Source: Paenibacillus cremeus
Lineage (GTDB): Bacteria > Bacillota > Bacilli > Paenibacillales > NBRC-103111
Assembly: GCF_007786445.1 (NCBI RefSeq)
Contig: NZ_VNJI01000034.1
Location: forward strand, 18,075-82,074
Reading direction: 5' to 3'
DNA length: 64,000 nucleotides
A model generated the notes under the pieces. It saw nothing but the letters and a program-made list of their open reading frames with translations, did no database searches and was not told where the DNA came from. A program made the position numbers and the translations under genes. Of this stretch, positions 50,287-59,743 are shown in pieces (the first letter of the stretch is position 1; each line of letters begins with the position of its first letter).

Positions 50287-52800
50287 TTATAAGGACACGT
50301 TCAATGCGCTAACTTGCAGAGCTTGCAGCGATACCTTCTCGCCCTCTGGATGGCTGATCTTCACAGTCCGACGCTCTCCCGGCAGCAGGTCGAAGAAATT
50401 GTCGCTGAAGCGGATATTGCCCTGCGGCAGGTCTAACTTGACCATGCGCGCCACGCTTCCTACAGCTTCGACTGTAACGGTTTGCTCCTCTTCGTTCACC
50501 TCGGTCTTCAAGGCCGCGGCCGGCATGCGCAGGTCCTTCGGGTCCCGCAGGTAGTACACGTTGTCCGGCGCCTCAAAGCCTTCGGCCGTCAGCTTGACGA
50601 TCACGTCCTCTGCGCTGCGGCCATTCAACGCGTTCGCCTCGGTTACGCTGCCCAGCTGCACCGCGCCATTGCTTGGCACCTTCGCATCGAAGGCGGTAGA
50701 GTACACCTCGGCACCGGCAAAATCATACACCGACAGCCGCACCTTGCCCTCGAACGCTTCAACGCGGTCGTTTACGACCCAAACGTTCAGCGGCTGACCA
50801 GGCTCATGCTCCAGTGACAGCAGCAGCGGGTGGTAAAACTTTTTCGCGTAATGGAACGACGCTTTCGGCAGCAGCTCGTAATCGATCAGCGACCAGCTTG
50901 TCCCCGGCCAGCTGTCGTTCAGCTGCCATACCAGCGAGCCGCTCGTGCGATGCTTGTTGCGGCGGTAGTGCTCGATGCCGTATTTGAGCCCTTCGGCCTG
51001 CGTCAGCATCGAGTAGTTCATGTATTCCTCGATGTTCTGCGGGATGCCGGTGAACCCTTCCATCAACAGGATGCCCTTCTGATGGTTGGTATCCTTGTTC
51101 CGGTACGCCATCTCGACGCTGCCCCAATAAAACTGGCCGTCAGGGATGTTTTTCTCCAGCGTATATCGGTTGGCTGATGCATGCATACCGAACTCGCTGC
51201 TGAAGAGGGTGAAGTCGTTCTTGTAGTTTTTGAACGTAACACCTTGAATGCTGTAATCAAGCAGCGGTGCTTCGCCGAACTTACGCGGGTACACCGAGCC
51301 GTGCCAAACCTGCCAGTTGTGTCGGTCGCCGACATCCGGGTCGTTGGCGTCGTTGCCGCCAAACGGAGAAGACGGCCAATAAGCGCGGCTGTCATCGTAT
51401 GCCTCAAGCACCTCCGGAAGAAGCTCGTGATAGATCGCTTCCCCGTAGAATGGGCAGGTAATGTCGCCGCCGGAGGTTTTCATATCGTACAGCCAATCAA
51501 TCTCATTGTTACCGCACCAGAGCGCCAGCGAGGCATGATTGCGCAACCGCTTGACGTTATACACCGCTTCCTCGCGTACATTGGTCATGAAATCGCGGTT
51601 AAAGTCAGGGAAGAGCGCATTGGCAAAAGCAAAATCCTGCCATACCAACACTCCGCGCTTATCGCACTCCTCATAGAATACGTCCTTCTCATAGATACCG
51701 CCGGCCCAAACGCGAAGCATGTTCATATTAGACTCGACGGACAAGTCGATCAAATCGCGGTAACGGGCATCCGGAATCGCCCCGATCAGATGATCGGCCG
51801 GAATCCAGTTCGCGCCCTTGGCAAACAGCTTGACCCCGTTCAAGATAAAGGCAAACGCGTTCTGACCCAGCTCATCCTTCAACTGAAGCTCGATCATACG
51901 GATCCCGAACGACGTCCGGTAGGAATCCACCAGCGCTCCACCTGCATAGAGCTCGACTTCCACTTCATATAAGTATGGCTCGCCTAAATCATGCGTCCAC
52001 CACAGCTGCGGATCGGTCACGTTCATATCGACGGTTCCGTGGCTGCCTTTGACCGGAATGCGTGCGCTAGCCGCAAGCTTCCCTTCGCGGTTCAACAGCT
52101 TGACCAAGCACTCCCGGCTATGTTCTCTGCGGTATGCCTTAACGTCTACATCGACGCGCAGCGTAGCTTCCTTAGCATCCGCTGCCAGTGTACGGACAAA
52201 TACGCTGTCCAGCTTTGCCCAGCGCTTGCGCTCAATTCGGACGTTGCCCCAGATGCCGACGGTAACCATGCGAGGACCCCAGTCCCAGCCGAAGTTCATC
52301 GCCGCTTTGCGCAGCCATGGACGCTCCTTCGTATAAGAAGACCATTGAAACAGCTCTTTATCCCGGTTGTGCAAATACAGCGGATCGAACTTCACCGCAA
52401 TCGCATTTTTGCCGCTGCGCAGCACTTTCGTGACGTCGAAGGTGTGTGCCATCAGCATGTTATCGGTTTGGCCAATCTCGAGACCGTTCACGTAGATCGT
52501 CGCAAAGGTGTCCAAGCCTTCGAAGGTGAGCTCAAACCTCTCATCCGGATTCGTCCCTTTGTCATAGTCGAACTGTGTCCGGTACCACCATTCCTTTTGC
52601 TCGATCCACCGGCTCTTGGCATCGTTATGCCCGAAGTACGGATTATCGATAATGCCGCGTTCGATTAGCGCCGAATGTACGTCCCCAGGTACCTTCGCCG
52701 TAATCCAAAATCGGTCGTCCAGACCGGCAGCTGCAACCTCCAGCGGTCTCATTTGTCCCACATCGTAAGGCTGAATTCTCCAAAGGCTATTCAGAATCAT
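50287..52800 (-). CDS. Beta-mannosidase, glycoside hydrolase family 2
   Basis: The product is 837 residues, the usual size for cytoplasmic GH2 beta-mannosidases. Landmarks are PGDVHSALIERGIIDNPYFG, EGLDTFATIYVNG, MNFGWDWGPRMVTVGIW, the acid/base in SLALWCGNNEIDW and the nucleophile in LFSSEFGMHA. There is no signal peptide, so it acts on mannosides already imported. The start overlaps the stop of the YesN-type regulator (ATGA). It is the last gene of the operon carrying the ABC importer and two-component system. Confidence 0.95.
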   Translation of the reverse strand: MILNSLWRIQPYDVGQMRPLEVAAAGLDDRFWITAKVPGDVHSALIERGIIDNPYFGHNDAKSRWIEQKEWWYRTQFDYDKGTNPDERFELTFEGLDTFATIYVNGLEIGQTDNMLMAHTFDVTKVLRSGKNAIAVKFDPLYLHNRDKELFQWSSYTKERPWLRKAAMNFGWDWGPRMVTVGIWGNVRIERKRWAKLDSVFVRTLAADAKEATLRVDVDVKAYRREHSRECLVKLLNREGKLAASARIPVKGSHGTVDMNVTDPQLWWTHDLGEPYLYEVEVELYAGGALVDSYRTSFGIRMIELQLKDELGQNAFAFILNGVKLFAKGANWIPADHLIGAIPDARYRDLIDLSVESNMNMLRVWAGGIYEKDVFYEECDKRGVLVWQDFAFANALFPDFNRDFMTNVREEAVYNVKRLRNHASLALWCGNNEIDWLYDMKTSGGDITCPFYGEAIYHELLPEVLEAYDDSRAYWPSSPFGGNDANDPDVGDRHNWQVWHGSVYPRKFGEAPLLDYSIQGVTFKNYKNDFTLFSSEFGMHASANRYTLEKNIPDGQFYWGSVEMAYRNKDTNHQKGILLMEGFTGIPQNIEEYMNYSMLTQAEGLKYGIEHYRRNKHRTSGSLVWQLNDSWPGTSWSLIDYELLPKASFHYAKKFYHPLLLSLEHEPGQPLNVWVVNDRVEAFEGKVRLSVYDFAGAEVYSTAFDAKVPSNGAVQLGSVTEANALNGRSAEDVIVKLTAEGFEAPDNVYYLRDPKDLRMPAAALKTEVNEEEQTVTVEAVGSVARMVKLDLPQGNIRFSDNFFDLLPGERRTVKISHPEGEKVSLQALQVSALNVSL

Positions 52801-54371
52801 CGGTTCTCTCTCCCTTTATCCTCCCGATATTCGCTCGGTGTTTTGCCTGTAATCTTTTTAAATAATTGGCCAAAATATTTGACATCCTCATACCCGACCT
52901 CCGCAGCAATCTCGCTGACCTTGGCCGGGGACATGGTCAAAATTTGCATTGCCCGGCGAATGCGCTGCTTCGTGACGAAGTCACCAAAGGTCATGCCGGT
53001 CTCTTTCTTGAACACTTCGCTCAAGTGGCTCGGATGCAAGTGCACATGCTTCGCTACCTGCTGCAGCCCCACATCGCTCCCCAGATGCTCCTCGATATAG
53101 GCCATCGCTTTCTGCGCATGTGTCGCCTGCCCTTCCGCCAGCCGGGTGTGGTACAGCTTCATGACCGAATACAAATGCTGAAACAGTGCATCCCGAGGAA
53201 ACGCCCGCAACTGGAACTGAAAATGCAGCGCCCCATCCTCCGGCGTATTCCCGCGACCGGTCGCCGTGAGCACACGCTCCAGCCACCGGTGCGCCGACAG
53301 CGCCGCCGAGCGGACGGAGGCTTCCAATGATTCCAGCGTCATCTGCGGATCGTCGAGCTGGCTTTGAATAAATTGCTGCACCCAGCCTTTGAGCTTCACC
53401 GCATCGCCCTCCAGCAAAATGGAAGACAGCTCTCGCTCCTCCTCCTGCGTGCAGACCGTTTTACCGCCCTTGCGCTGCGCGATATCGGCATAGTCCAGCA
53501 CCTGCTGATTCACCAAGCCTTCGTAGCCCAGCGTATATTCTGCAGCTGCGAACGATTCGTGCAGCGCCTCCGGCTTCTCCACTTGCTTGCCGACCGCGAG
53601 GAACAGGTTACACTTCAGCATGGCTTGGATTTTCGCTAAATAGGAGCTCCACTGCCGCAAGCTGGCGTTCTGCCTCTCATCCGCCCGGATCGCCATGACA
53701 ATGCGCTTTTTCTGAATCAGCGTTTCGCATGGCAGCAGCTCGCGGAGCATATTCTCCACTGCGAACAGCAGCAGCGCTCCCGAAGACGGCGACTCCTCCC
53801 AGCCCTCGGCAGTAATGAGAATAACCTGATAACGGTCACTCCCATCGAAGGAGGTGAAGGGCTCCTCCAGCCGGGCCAAAAATACCTTCTGCAGCTCCGG
53901 GCAAAGGTCGTCCGTGTCGCCCTCGATCACCCACCGCTCGAACATCCGGTCGCGGGCTTCCTTGCTTTTGAACAGCTCCTGGCTGCTGGCCGCCCGTCGT
54001 TCCTCTACCCGCTGCTTGGCGCGCAGCACCGTTTTAATGATTTCCTCGGGCTTGCTCGTCTTGAGCAAATAATCGCCAACCTCTTGGCGGATAGCCTGCT
54101 GCGTATAGGTAAAATCGTCATAACCGGACAAGATGATCACTTCCAGGTCCGGAAGCACCTGTCTGGCTTCTTCCGCCAGCTGCAGGCCGGTTTTGCCGGT
54201 CATTCGAATGTCGGTAAGCAAAATGTTCGGCCGCTCCGAAGGGATGCGCTCCATCGCTTCCTCAGCAGACGCTGCCGGTACGAGCAGCTCAAGGCCCAGC
54301 TCATCCCACTTGATCACCTTCGCGAGTCCTGTCCGGATAATGACTTCATCATCTACGATCATGATTCTCAT
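52797..54371 (-). CDS. YesN-type response regulator with AraC DNA-binding domain
   Basis: The product is 524 residues. The receiver (1-125) has VDDEV, Asp 54 (ILLTDIRMTGKTG) and LLKTSKPEE. A long middle region (about 130-410) is typical of YesN regulators. The C-terminal AraC domain has SDVGLQQVAKHVHLHPSHLS, VSEIAAEVGYEDVKYFGQLF and GKTPSEYRED. It overlaps the sensor-kinase gene by ATGA and the beta-mannosidase gene by ATGA. It should turn on the importer operon when the partner kinase senses extracellular manno-oligosaccharide. Confidence 0.94.
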   Translation of the reverse strand: MRIMIVDDEVIIRTGLAKVIKWDELGLELLVPAASAEEAMERIPSERPNILLTDIRMTGKTGLQLAEEARQVLPDLEVIILSGYDDFTYTQQAIRQEVGDYLLKTSKPEEIIKTVLRAKQRVEERRAASSQELFKSKEARDRMFERWVIEGDTDDLCPELQKVFLARLEEPFTSFDGSDRYQVILITAEGWEESPSSGALLLFAVENMLRELLPCETLIQKKRIVMAIRADERQNASLRQWSSYLAKIQAMLKCNLFLAVGKQVEKPEALHESFAAAEYTLGYEGLVNQQVLDYADIAQRKGGKTVCTQEEERELSSILLEGDAVKLKGWVQQFIQSQLDDPQMTLESLEASVRSAALSAHRWLERVLTATGRGNTPEDGALHFQFQLRAFPRDALFQHLYSVMKLYHTRLAEGQATHAQKAMAYIEEHLGSDVGLQQVAKHVHLHPSHLSEVFKKETGMTFGDFVTKQRIRRAMQILTMSPAKVSEIAAEVGYEDVKYFGQLFKKITGKTPSEYREDKGRENR

Positions 54372-56143
54372 GGGCTGGCCTCCAATATCGGAATCGAGAA
54401 CGAAATCCGTGTACCCGCGTTCGGCCGGCTTTCAATCACCAGCTGCGACTCGGCGCCGTAATGCAGCTGCAGCCGCTCATTCACATTGCGCAGGCCGTAG
54501 CTTCCCGTACTCGTAGTCAGCTCATTTTCTTGTGGCTGCTGCAGATGACTTAGCAGCGTCTTTAGCTTCTCCTCGGACATGCCTACGCCGTCATCCAGCA
54601 CATGAAAGCCCATCCGGTTCCCCGTTCGCTCGACATACACTGTGATCGTCCCCCTTCCTTCTTTTTTCTGGATGCCATGAATCATTGCATTCTCAACCAA
54701 GGGCTGGAGCAGCAGCTTCAGCATAAATTTCTCCTGCAGGTCGGGATCGACCACACATTCGAGATCGAATTTGTCCGGAAAACGGATCGACTGCACGCGC
54801 GTGTAATTTTTGATATGAGCCAGCTCTTGGTAGACCGGGCAATAGTCCTGCCCTTTATTCAAGCTGAACCGCAAAAAATCGCTGAGCCCCTCCACCATGT
54901 CCGCGATCCGCGCCTCATCGTTCATGAGTGCGATCCAGTGGATCGAGGACAGCGTATTATACAAAAAATGCGGGTTGATCTGCGCCTGCAGCGCTCGTAA
55001 ATCCGCTTCCTTTTTCCGCGTCTCGCCTAAGATCACCTGCTCCTTCAGCGTCTCGATCTGTCGGCCCAGCAGGTTGTAGCTCTCCGCGAGCCTTCCGATC
55101 TCATCGGACGCTTCCGGTAGGTAGACCGGCAGCGGCTCGTTCGGATCGATGCGGGTAAGCAGACGCGTAAGAACAGTGAGTGGATTCGTCACACGTTGAA
55201 CGAGGAAGATGATGAGCCCGGCATTCATCAGCACGGTGAGTCCGACCGCTATCGCAGCCAGCTGCAGGATATAACGGCTTTGCGCGCTGTACAGCTCGAA
55301 CGGGATGATGCTGATCAGCGTCCATCCAACCGTCGGCTCCTTAACATACAGCACCGTTTTCTTCGTGCCGTGCAGGCTGTAGGTCACGCTGCCGCTAACC
55401 GCCGGGTCGCCGCTGAGCTGCGCCGCTTCACCAGGAAACAAGGCCTCCAGCGGCTTCGCCAGCCAGCTCTTGTCCGTCGCGGAAAGAATGACGCTCTGAT
55501 CATTCAGCAGCGCCACCTGCCCTTCGCCATAGCCTAAGGTTGGAACGGACCAATAGCGGGAAAGGACCTGCTCATCCAAGCTGATCGCGAGCCACCCCAG
55601 CGTCTGATAATTGTCGGTGCTGCGCAGAGGACGCACAAACGTGATCACCTTGCGGTCACCGGCATAGTTGCGGATCGCATACAGCTCCGTCCACATTTTG
55701 CGCTTCACTTCATGAATGTTGACATGCTGCTCTAGCTCCGAATCATAGATTGTCGTGGTCGATAGCACCGGATCCGAGCTTGCAGGGTAAATCGTGATAT
55801 TGGAGATGTACTCTTTGGAGCTGACCAAGTTCGTAGTAAAGCCCAGAATCCGGGTTGCCGTAGCGTTTTTATCCTCGTTCGGATTGCTCAAATATTGCTG
55901 AATATCCCGCTGCCCGATCAGAAACAGCGACATGTTCTCCACATCCTGAAGCACGAACTGGAGCTTGCCTTCCATCTGCAGCAGCGTGTTGATCCCGGAT
56001 TGCTTCGTCTTTTCCTCCGTCGTCTTAGAGGAGATCATAAACGAAAATCCCCCCAGAAAAAGAAGGGGAATGAGTGTGGATACGAGCATGATCACCGATA
56101 GCTTCCGCTGCAAAGAGTGTCTGACCCATCGCCTGATGCCCAC
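54368..56143 (-). CDS. YesM-type sensor histidine kinase
   Basis: The product is 591 residues. Membrane segments at about 15-35 and 290-310 enclose a dCache-like extracellular sensor. A HAMP domain (VTNPLTVLTRLLTRIDPNEP) leads to a His_kinase domain with LRALQAQINPHFLYNTLSSI, where the His of NPHFLYN is the phosphorylation site. The HATPase has LLLQPLVENAMIHGI, VLDDGVGM and GSYGLRNVNERL. It works with the regulator encoded immediately after. Confidence 0.94.
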   Translation of the reverse strand: MGIRRWVRHSLQRKLSVIMLVSTLIPLLFLGGFSFMISSKTTEEKTKQSGINTLLQMEGKLQFVLQDVENMSLFLIGQRDIQQYLSNPNEDKNATATRILGFTTNLVSSKEYISNITIYPASSDPVLSTTTIYDSELEQHVNIHEVKRKMWTELYAIRNYAGDRKVITFVRPLRSTDNYQTLGWLAISLDEQVLSRYWSVPTLGYGEGQVALLNDQSVILSATDKSWLAKPLEALFPGEAAQLSGDPAVSGSVTYSLHGTKKTVLYVKEPTVGWTLISIIPFELYSAQSRYILQLAAIAVGLTVLMNAGLIIFLVQRVTNPLTVLTRLLTRIDPNEPLPVYLPEASDEIGRLAESYNLLGRQIETLKEQVILGETRKKEADLRALQAQINPHFLYNTLSSIHWIALMNDEARIADMVEGLSDFLRFSLNKGQDYCPVYQELAHIKNYTRVQSIRFPDKFDLECVVDPDLQEKFMLKLLLQPLVENAMIHGIQKKEGRGTITVYVERTGNRMGFHVLDDGVGMSEEKLKTLLSHLQQPQENELTTSTGSYGLRNVNERLQLHYGAESQLVIESRPNAGTRISFSIPILEASP

Positions 56144-56186
56144 TGTTCTCCCCCTCGTTCCCCGTTCAATTCTGTTTATATAACGA

Positions 56187-57065
56187 TTACCCTTTAACCG
56201 CGCCGGCCGTCATGCCTTTCATGACCTGCTCCTGGAACATCAGGTAGACGATAATCGTCGGAATGACCGCGATCGTCATCGCTGCCAGTGTTAAGCCATA
56301 GTCTGTCTGATTGCCATCAGAAAACGTAGCAATCGCTAGAGGCAAAGTCTTCAGACTCGTTTTGCTGATAAAAACCAAGGCGAACGAGAAATCGTTCCAA
56401 AAGTGCAAAAAGCTAAGAATTGTCACCGTCGAGAGCGCCGGAAGCGAGATCGGCAGCATCACCCGCAGAAACACGCCCCAAAGCCCGGTTCCGTCGATAA
56501 ACGCCGCTTCCTCAATTTCCTTCGGCACCGAGGTAAGGTAGGCTGTGAGCACGAAAATCGCCGTCGGCAGCGCAAAGGCCGTATAAGGCAAAATCAGCGC
56601 CCAATACGTGTTCAGCACCGACATTTGCTTCATGAGAATAAACAGCGGAACGAGCGTGCTGTGAATCGGAATAAGCATTCCGACTACGAAAAAGCCCATG
56701 ATCCAGCCCTTGCTCTTGAATTGGAAGCGAGCCAGGACGAAGGACGCTAAAGCGGAGATGAACAAGGTAACCGCCAGCGAGCCGAGCGAAACGATCAGCG
56801 AGTTAATGAACGCGACGCCCATCTTGGACGATTTCCACGCTCGAGCGAAATTCTCAAGCTGCCACGTCTCCGGCAGTCCGAACGGACGGTTGATGAATTC
56901 GGCATTCGTTTTGAACGCGCTGATGAACAGCCAAAACAATGGATATAACGTTAAAAGTCCATAGATGATCAGGAACAGCCAAAATATGCCTTGTCTCCAT
57001 TTTTTCACTGAAGCTCCCCATTTATGTGAAGAGGCCGGATTGTACTGCGTCATAGTGTTTTCCAA
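56187..57065 (-). CDS. ABC sugar importer permease, MalG/carbohydrate-uptake type
   Basis: The product is 292 residues from a TTG at 57065 with GGAGG eight bases before it; the ATG at 57053 is too far from that site. It has six membrane helices. The EAA loop reads EIEEAAFIDGTGLWGVFLRV, followed by MLPISLPALSTVTI, typical of CUT1 permeases. It pairs with the permease encoded just before it. The ATPase is not in the operon, so a shared MsmX-type ATPase elsewhere is expected. Confidence 0.93.
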   Translation of the reverse strand: MENTMTQYNPASSHKWGASVKKWRQGIFWLFLIIYGLLTLYPLFWLFISAFKTNAEFINRPFGLPETWQLENFARAWKSSKMGVAFINSLIVSLGSLAVTLFISALASFVLARFQFKSKGWIMGFFVVGMLIPIHSTLVPLFILMKQMSVLNTYWALILPYTAFALPTAIFVLTAYLTSVPKEIEEAAFIDGTGLWGVFLRVMLPISLPALSTVTILSFLHFWNDFSFALVFISKTSLKTLPLAIATFSDGNQTDYGLTLAAMTIAVIPTIIVYLMFQEQVMKGMTAGAVKG

Positions 57066-57082
57066 CTGGTTGTCCTCCTTTC

Positions 57083-57967
57083 CTATTTCTTCGCTCTTCT
57101 GCTCGTGATCCACTGGCTGGTGCCGATGAAGAGCAGGCTGATGATGATAATCGTCGTCGAAATCGCGCTCCCGAAGCCGTAACGGTATGACGAGAACGTG
57201 GAGTTATACATGTAAATGGCGAGCAGCTCCGTAGCATGCGCAGGGCCGCCTTTGGTCATCACATAGACCAGGTCGAACGACTTCAAGCTGCCGGAAATAC
57301 AAAGTACGATCGCTACCTGCACCGTGCTCCAAATCATTGGAAGCGTAATGTTGAGCAGCTTGGTTGGGCCGGAAGCTCCGTCAATCTTCGCCGCATCGTG
57401 GATTTCACCGGGGATATTTTGCAGTGCGGAAATAAAAATGATCAGGTACAAGCCGACAAAGCTCCAAATGAGCGGCGGCGTCAGCGAGTAAATGGCGATC
57501 TTCCCATCCGACAGCCACTGCAGCTTCCAGCTGGACAATCCCAGCTTATCCAATAGGAAATTCAAAATCCCGATTTGCGGATGGTAAATGTACTGCCAGA
57601 TCATCCCGATGATGACCGAGGACAGCACCATCGGCATAAAAATCGCGGAGCGCAAAAACCGTTGCAGCCCATTGCTCTTGTGGAGCACGATCGCCAGCAC
57701 GAGCGCCAGCGGCACTTGCCCGAACAGCGAAGCGAGGACGAAGATGATGTTATTTTTCAGTGCGCGCCAAAATACCGGATCGTGAATTACTTCCACGTAG
57801 TTCTTGAGCCCGATGAACTTGGCCGCGCCGATCCCTTTCCAATCGAAGAAGCCGTAGTAGGCAGACCAGATGACTGGCACAAACACGAACAGCGTATACA
57901 CGAGCATCGAGGGCAGTAGCCCTAGCGTCATAAACCGACGGACTCGCAAAGTATTCATTCGAATCAT
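57083..57967 (-). CDS. ABC sugar importer permease, MalF type
   Basis: The product is 294 residues with six membrane helices. The EAA loop reads EIHDAAKIDGASGPTKLLNI, followed by TLPMIWSTVQVAIV. AAGGAAG lies just before the ATG at 57967; ATG 57958 is an alternative. It forms the membrane channel with the next gene's product. Confidence 0.93.
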   Translation of the reverse strand: MIRMNTLRVRRFMTLGLLPSMLVYTLFVFVPVIWSAYYGFFDWKGIGAAKFIGLKNYVEVIHDPVFWRALKNNIIFVLASLFGQVPLALVLAIVLHKSNGLQRFLRSAIFMPMVLSSVIIGMIWQYIYHPQIGILNFLLDKLGLSSWKLQWLSDGKIAIYSLTPPLIWSFVGLYLIIFISALQNIPGEIHDAAKIDGASGPTKLLNITLPMIWSTVQVAIVLCISGSLKSFDLVYVMTKGGPAHATELLAIYMYNSTFSSYRYGFGSAISTTIIIISLLFIGTSQWITSRRAKK

Positions 57968-57990
57968 TCACTTCCTTCTGTGAAATAGTT

Positions 57991-58011
57991 AGCCCTCCGC
58001 AAGGGAGGGCT
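57991..58011 (-). other. Intercistronic stem-loop without T run
   Basis: AGCCCTCC (57991-57998) pairs with GGAGGGCT (58004-58011) around a five-base loop, without a T run. It sits between the binding-protein and permease genes, where such hairpins commonly protect the upstream message and leave binding protein in excess. Confidence 0.6.
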
Positions 58012-58032
58012 GGGGGTTGGTGCGCGCTTAAG

Positions 58033-59361
58033 TTATTTGCCGATCGCGCCCGCTTGTGCGTCTTGAATCTTCTTCGCGATCGCTTCCGGATTGCCGCCCA
58101 TGAGCAGCTCTTGCAGACCGTTGTTGATTACGTCTACTGCCGCGGAGCTAAGCTTGGAATCGTATACCGGGCTGATTTTCGTATTTTTCATCAATTCGTT
58201 CAGCTCAACAAAGAGCGGATGTGCTTTGGTTTTGTCCAGATCGATCTTGTAGCTTACCAGAGTGCTGCTTTCAAGTGTCGCTTTTTGACCATCCGGTCCA
58301 GAGAGTGCATACAGCAATTGCATCGCAGCGTCTTTATTCGCGCCCGTCAGCTTTTTGCTTACGCCCATCCCCGTACCAACAACGCCCGCTGTCATTTGCG
58401 CACTGCCTTTACCGCCATCAATAGCCGGCAAAACCGTGATATGCGTCGTATCCAGCACTTCCTTCGGCGCATTTTTCACCAGGTTCGCCAGCGCCCAACC
58501 GCCGTCCATGAACATAGCCGCTTTGCCTTGGAAGTACAGCTGCATCATTTGGTTCTCGTCGATGCTGTTGAAGCCTTCTTGGAATGCTTTTGCGTTGCCC
58601 AGATCTTGCAGCATGGACAAGGACTTCACAAACTCCGGATCGGTAAATTTCGCGCCATTTTGCGTCGCTGCTTTCAAGAACCAGTCCGTACCTGTTACAC
58701 GGTCAGCAATCGTACTGAAGATTGTGGATTGTGCTACCCAGTTTGCTTTGTTGCCGAGCGCAATCGGAGTCACGTTGTTTTTATTGAAGGTATCGATAGC
58801 CGTCTTGAACTCGTCCCATGTTTTGGGAACCTTCACGCCGTACTTATCGAAAATGGCTTGGTTATAATAAATGAAGGAGCTTGGCGCCAGGTTCATCGGT
58901 ACGGAGTACGTTTTGCCGTCTACCGTGTAGCCGTCGAGCGCGTTCGGAATGAAGTTGTTTTTCCACTCCGGCTTGGAGTTCAAGAACTCATCGATCGGCT
59001 GCAGCAGGCCGCCTTTTACAAATTCCTTCGTCATGGCATCCGGCCACATCACGAACAGATCCGGCATTTCGTCCGCAGCTGCTACAGTACGCAAGCGTGT
59101 CTTCAAGCCGTCTGTCGGAAGTCCTTCTACTTCCAGCGTAACCTCAGGGTGCTGCGCTTGGAAGTCATCCAAAATTTTTCTCATTGCAATCGCTTTCGCG
59201 TCTTGCCCTGTCCAGTTATGCCAAACGGTTACTTTCGCCTTCGCTTTGGAAGCGCCACCGCTTGCTGCTGTTTTGTCTTCTGCTTGCTGACCGCCAGCGC
59301 AGCCTGCTAGTAATGAAGCGGACACTGCCATGCTTAGTCCGATTTTCGTTAGTTTGTTCAT
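58033..59361 (-). CDS. Extracellular sugar-binding lipoprotein of the mannoside importer
   Basis: The product is 442 residues from the ATG at 59361 with GGGGAGG eight bases before it; a longer frame upstream has no ribosome site. A lipobox LLAGC gives Cys 21. The body is a family 1 solute-binding protein: KVTVWHNWTGQDAKAIAMRK, LPDLFVMWPDAMTKEFVKGG, TYSVPMNLAPSSFIYYNQAI, KAAMFMDGGWALANLV. It is the first gene of the importer, kinase, regulator and beta-mannosidase operon. The ligand, probably a manno-oligosaccharide, is inferred from the hydrolase. Confidence 0.94.
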   Translation of the reverse strand: MNKLTKIGLSMAVSASLLAGCAGGQQAEDKTAASGGASKAKAKVTVWHNWTGQDAKAIAMRKILDDFQAQHPEVTLEVEGLPTDGLKTRLRTVAAADEMPDLFVMWPDAMTKEFVKGGLLQPIDEFLNSKPEWKNNFIPNALDGYTVDGKTYSVPMNLAPSSFIYYNQAIFDKYGVKVPKTWDEFKTAIDTFNKNNVTPIALGNKANWVAQSTIFSTIADRVTGTDWFLKAATQNGAKFTDPEFVKSLSMLQDLGNAKAFQEGFNSIDENQMMQLYFQGKAAMFMDGGWALANLVKNAPKEVLDTTHITVLPAIDGGKGSAQMTAGVVGTGMGVSKKLTGANKDAAMQLLYALSGPDGQKATLESSTLVSYKIDLDKTKAHPLFVELNELMKNTKISPVYDSKLSSAAVDVINNGLQELLMGGNPEAIAKKIQDAQAGAIGK

Positions 59362-59509
59362 ATAATTAACCTCCCCTGTTCTTTCGCTTTTCATTCTATC
59401 TCGCAGGCTCAGGATAGGTAAGGGGAAAATGATCAGGAGTAGGGGGGAGAAATATCGGCTTGGACACGGTGACAAATTCAATTTCCCTAGAGTTGGAAAA
59501 TATTAAACA

Positions 59510-59538
59510 ATGACCATCCTTTTATCCCGTGCTAGAAT
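59510..59538 (+). promoter_or_regulatory. Promoter of the c-di-AMP riboswitch transcript
   Basis: ATGACC, 17 bases, TAGAAT with TGC before the -10. It lies about 20 bases before the aptamer region. Confidence 0.55.
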
Positions 59539-59559
59539 GGAACGAACTCAGAAAGACAT

Positions 59560-59722
59560 GCCGCCTTGGCCGCGATCATGCTTGATGAGTCATATCGAAT
59601 GAAAGGCCGAAGCTTCAATGCGAAGCGCGGGGGAACCTATCTTTGGGGTGAAGCTGTTGTGCATGCAGCAGCCGGGTGATTGCTCTTTGACCCGAATCCG
59701 TCAGCTAACCTCGTAGGCCGTC
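59560..59722 (+). promoter_or_regulatory. c-di-AMP riboswitch (ydaO/yuaA class)
   Basis: The leader carries GCGGGGGAACC, GGGTGA, TTTGACCCGAATCC and GTCAGCTAACCTCGTAGGC at 59700-59719. These are the conserved elements of the ydaO RNA in order. In Bacillales this class usually controls wall hydrolases and ion or osmolyte transport, turning them off when c-di-AMP is high. Here it precedes a LysM-CAP secreted protein. No separate terminator is visible, so the platform may be an unusual terminator or block translation. Confidence 0.88.
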
Positions 59723-59743
59723 AAAAAGGAGAGGATGATTTTT

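Noticed and set aside
58054..59310. Open frame of 418 codons antisense to the sugar-binding protein gene
   Set aside because: Cys/Arg/His-rich shadow of a well-supported lipoprotein gene.
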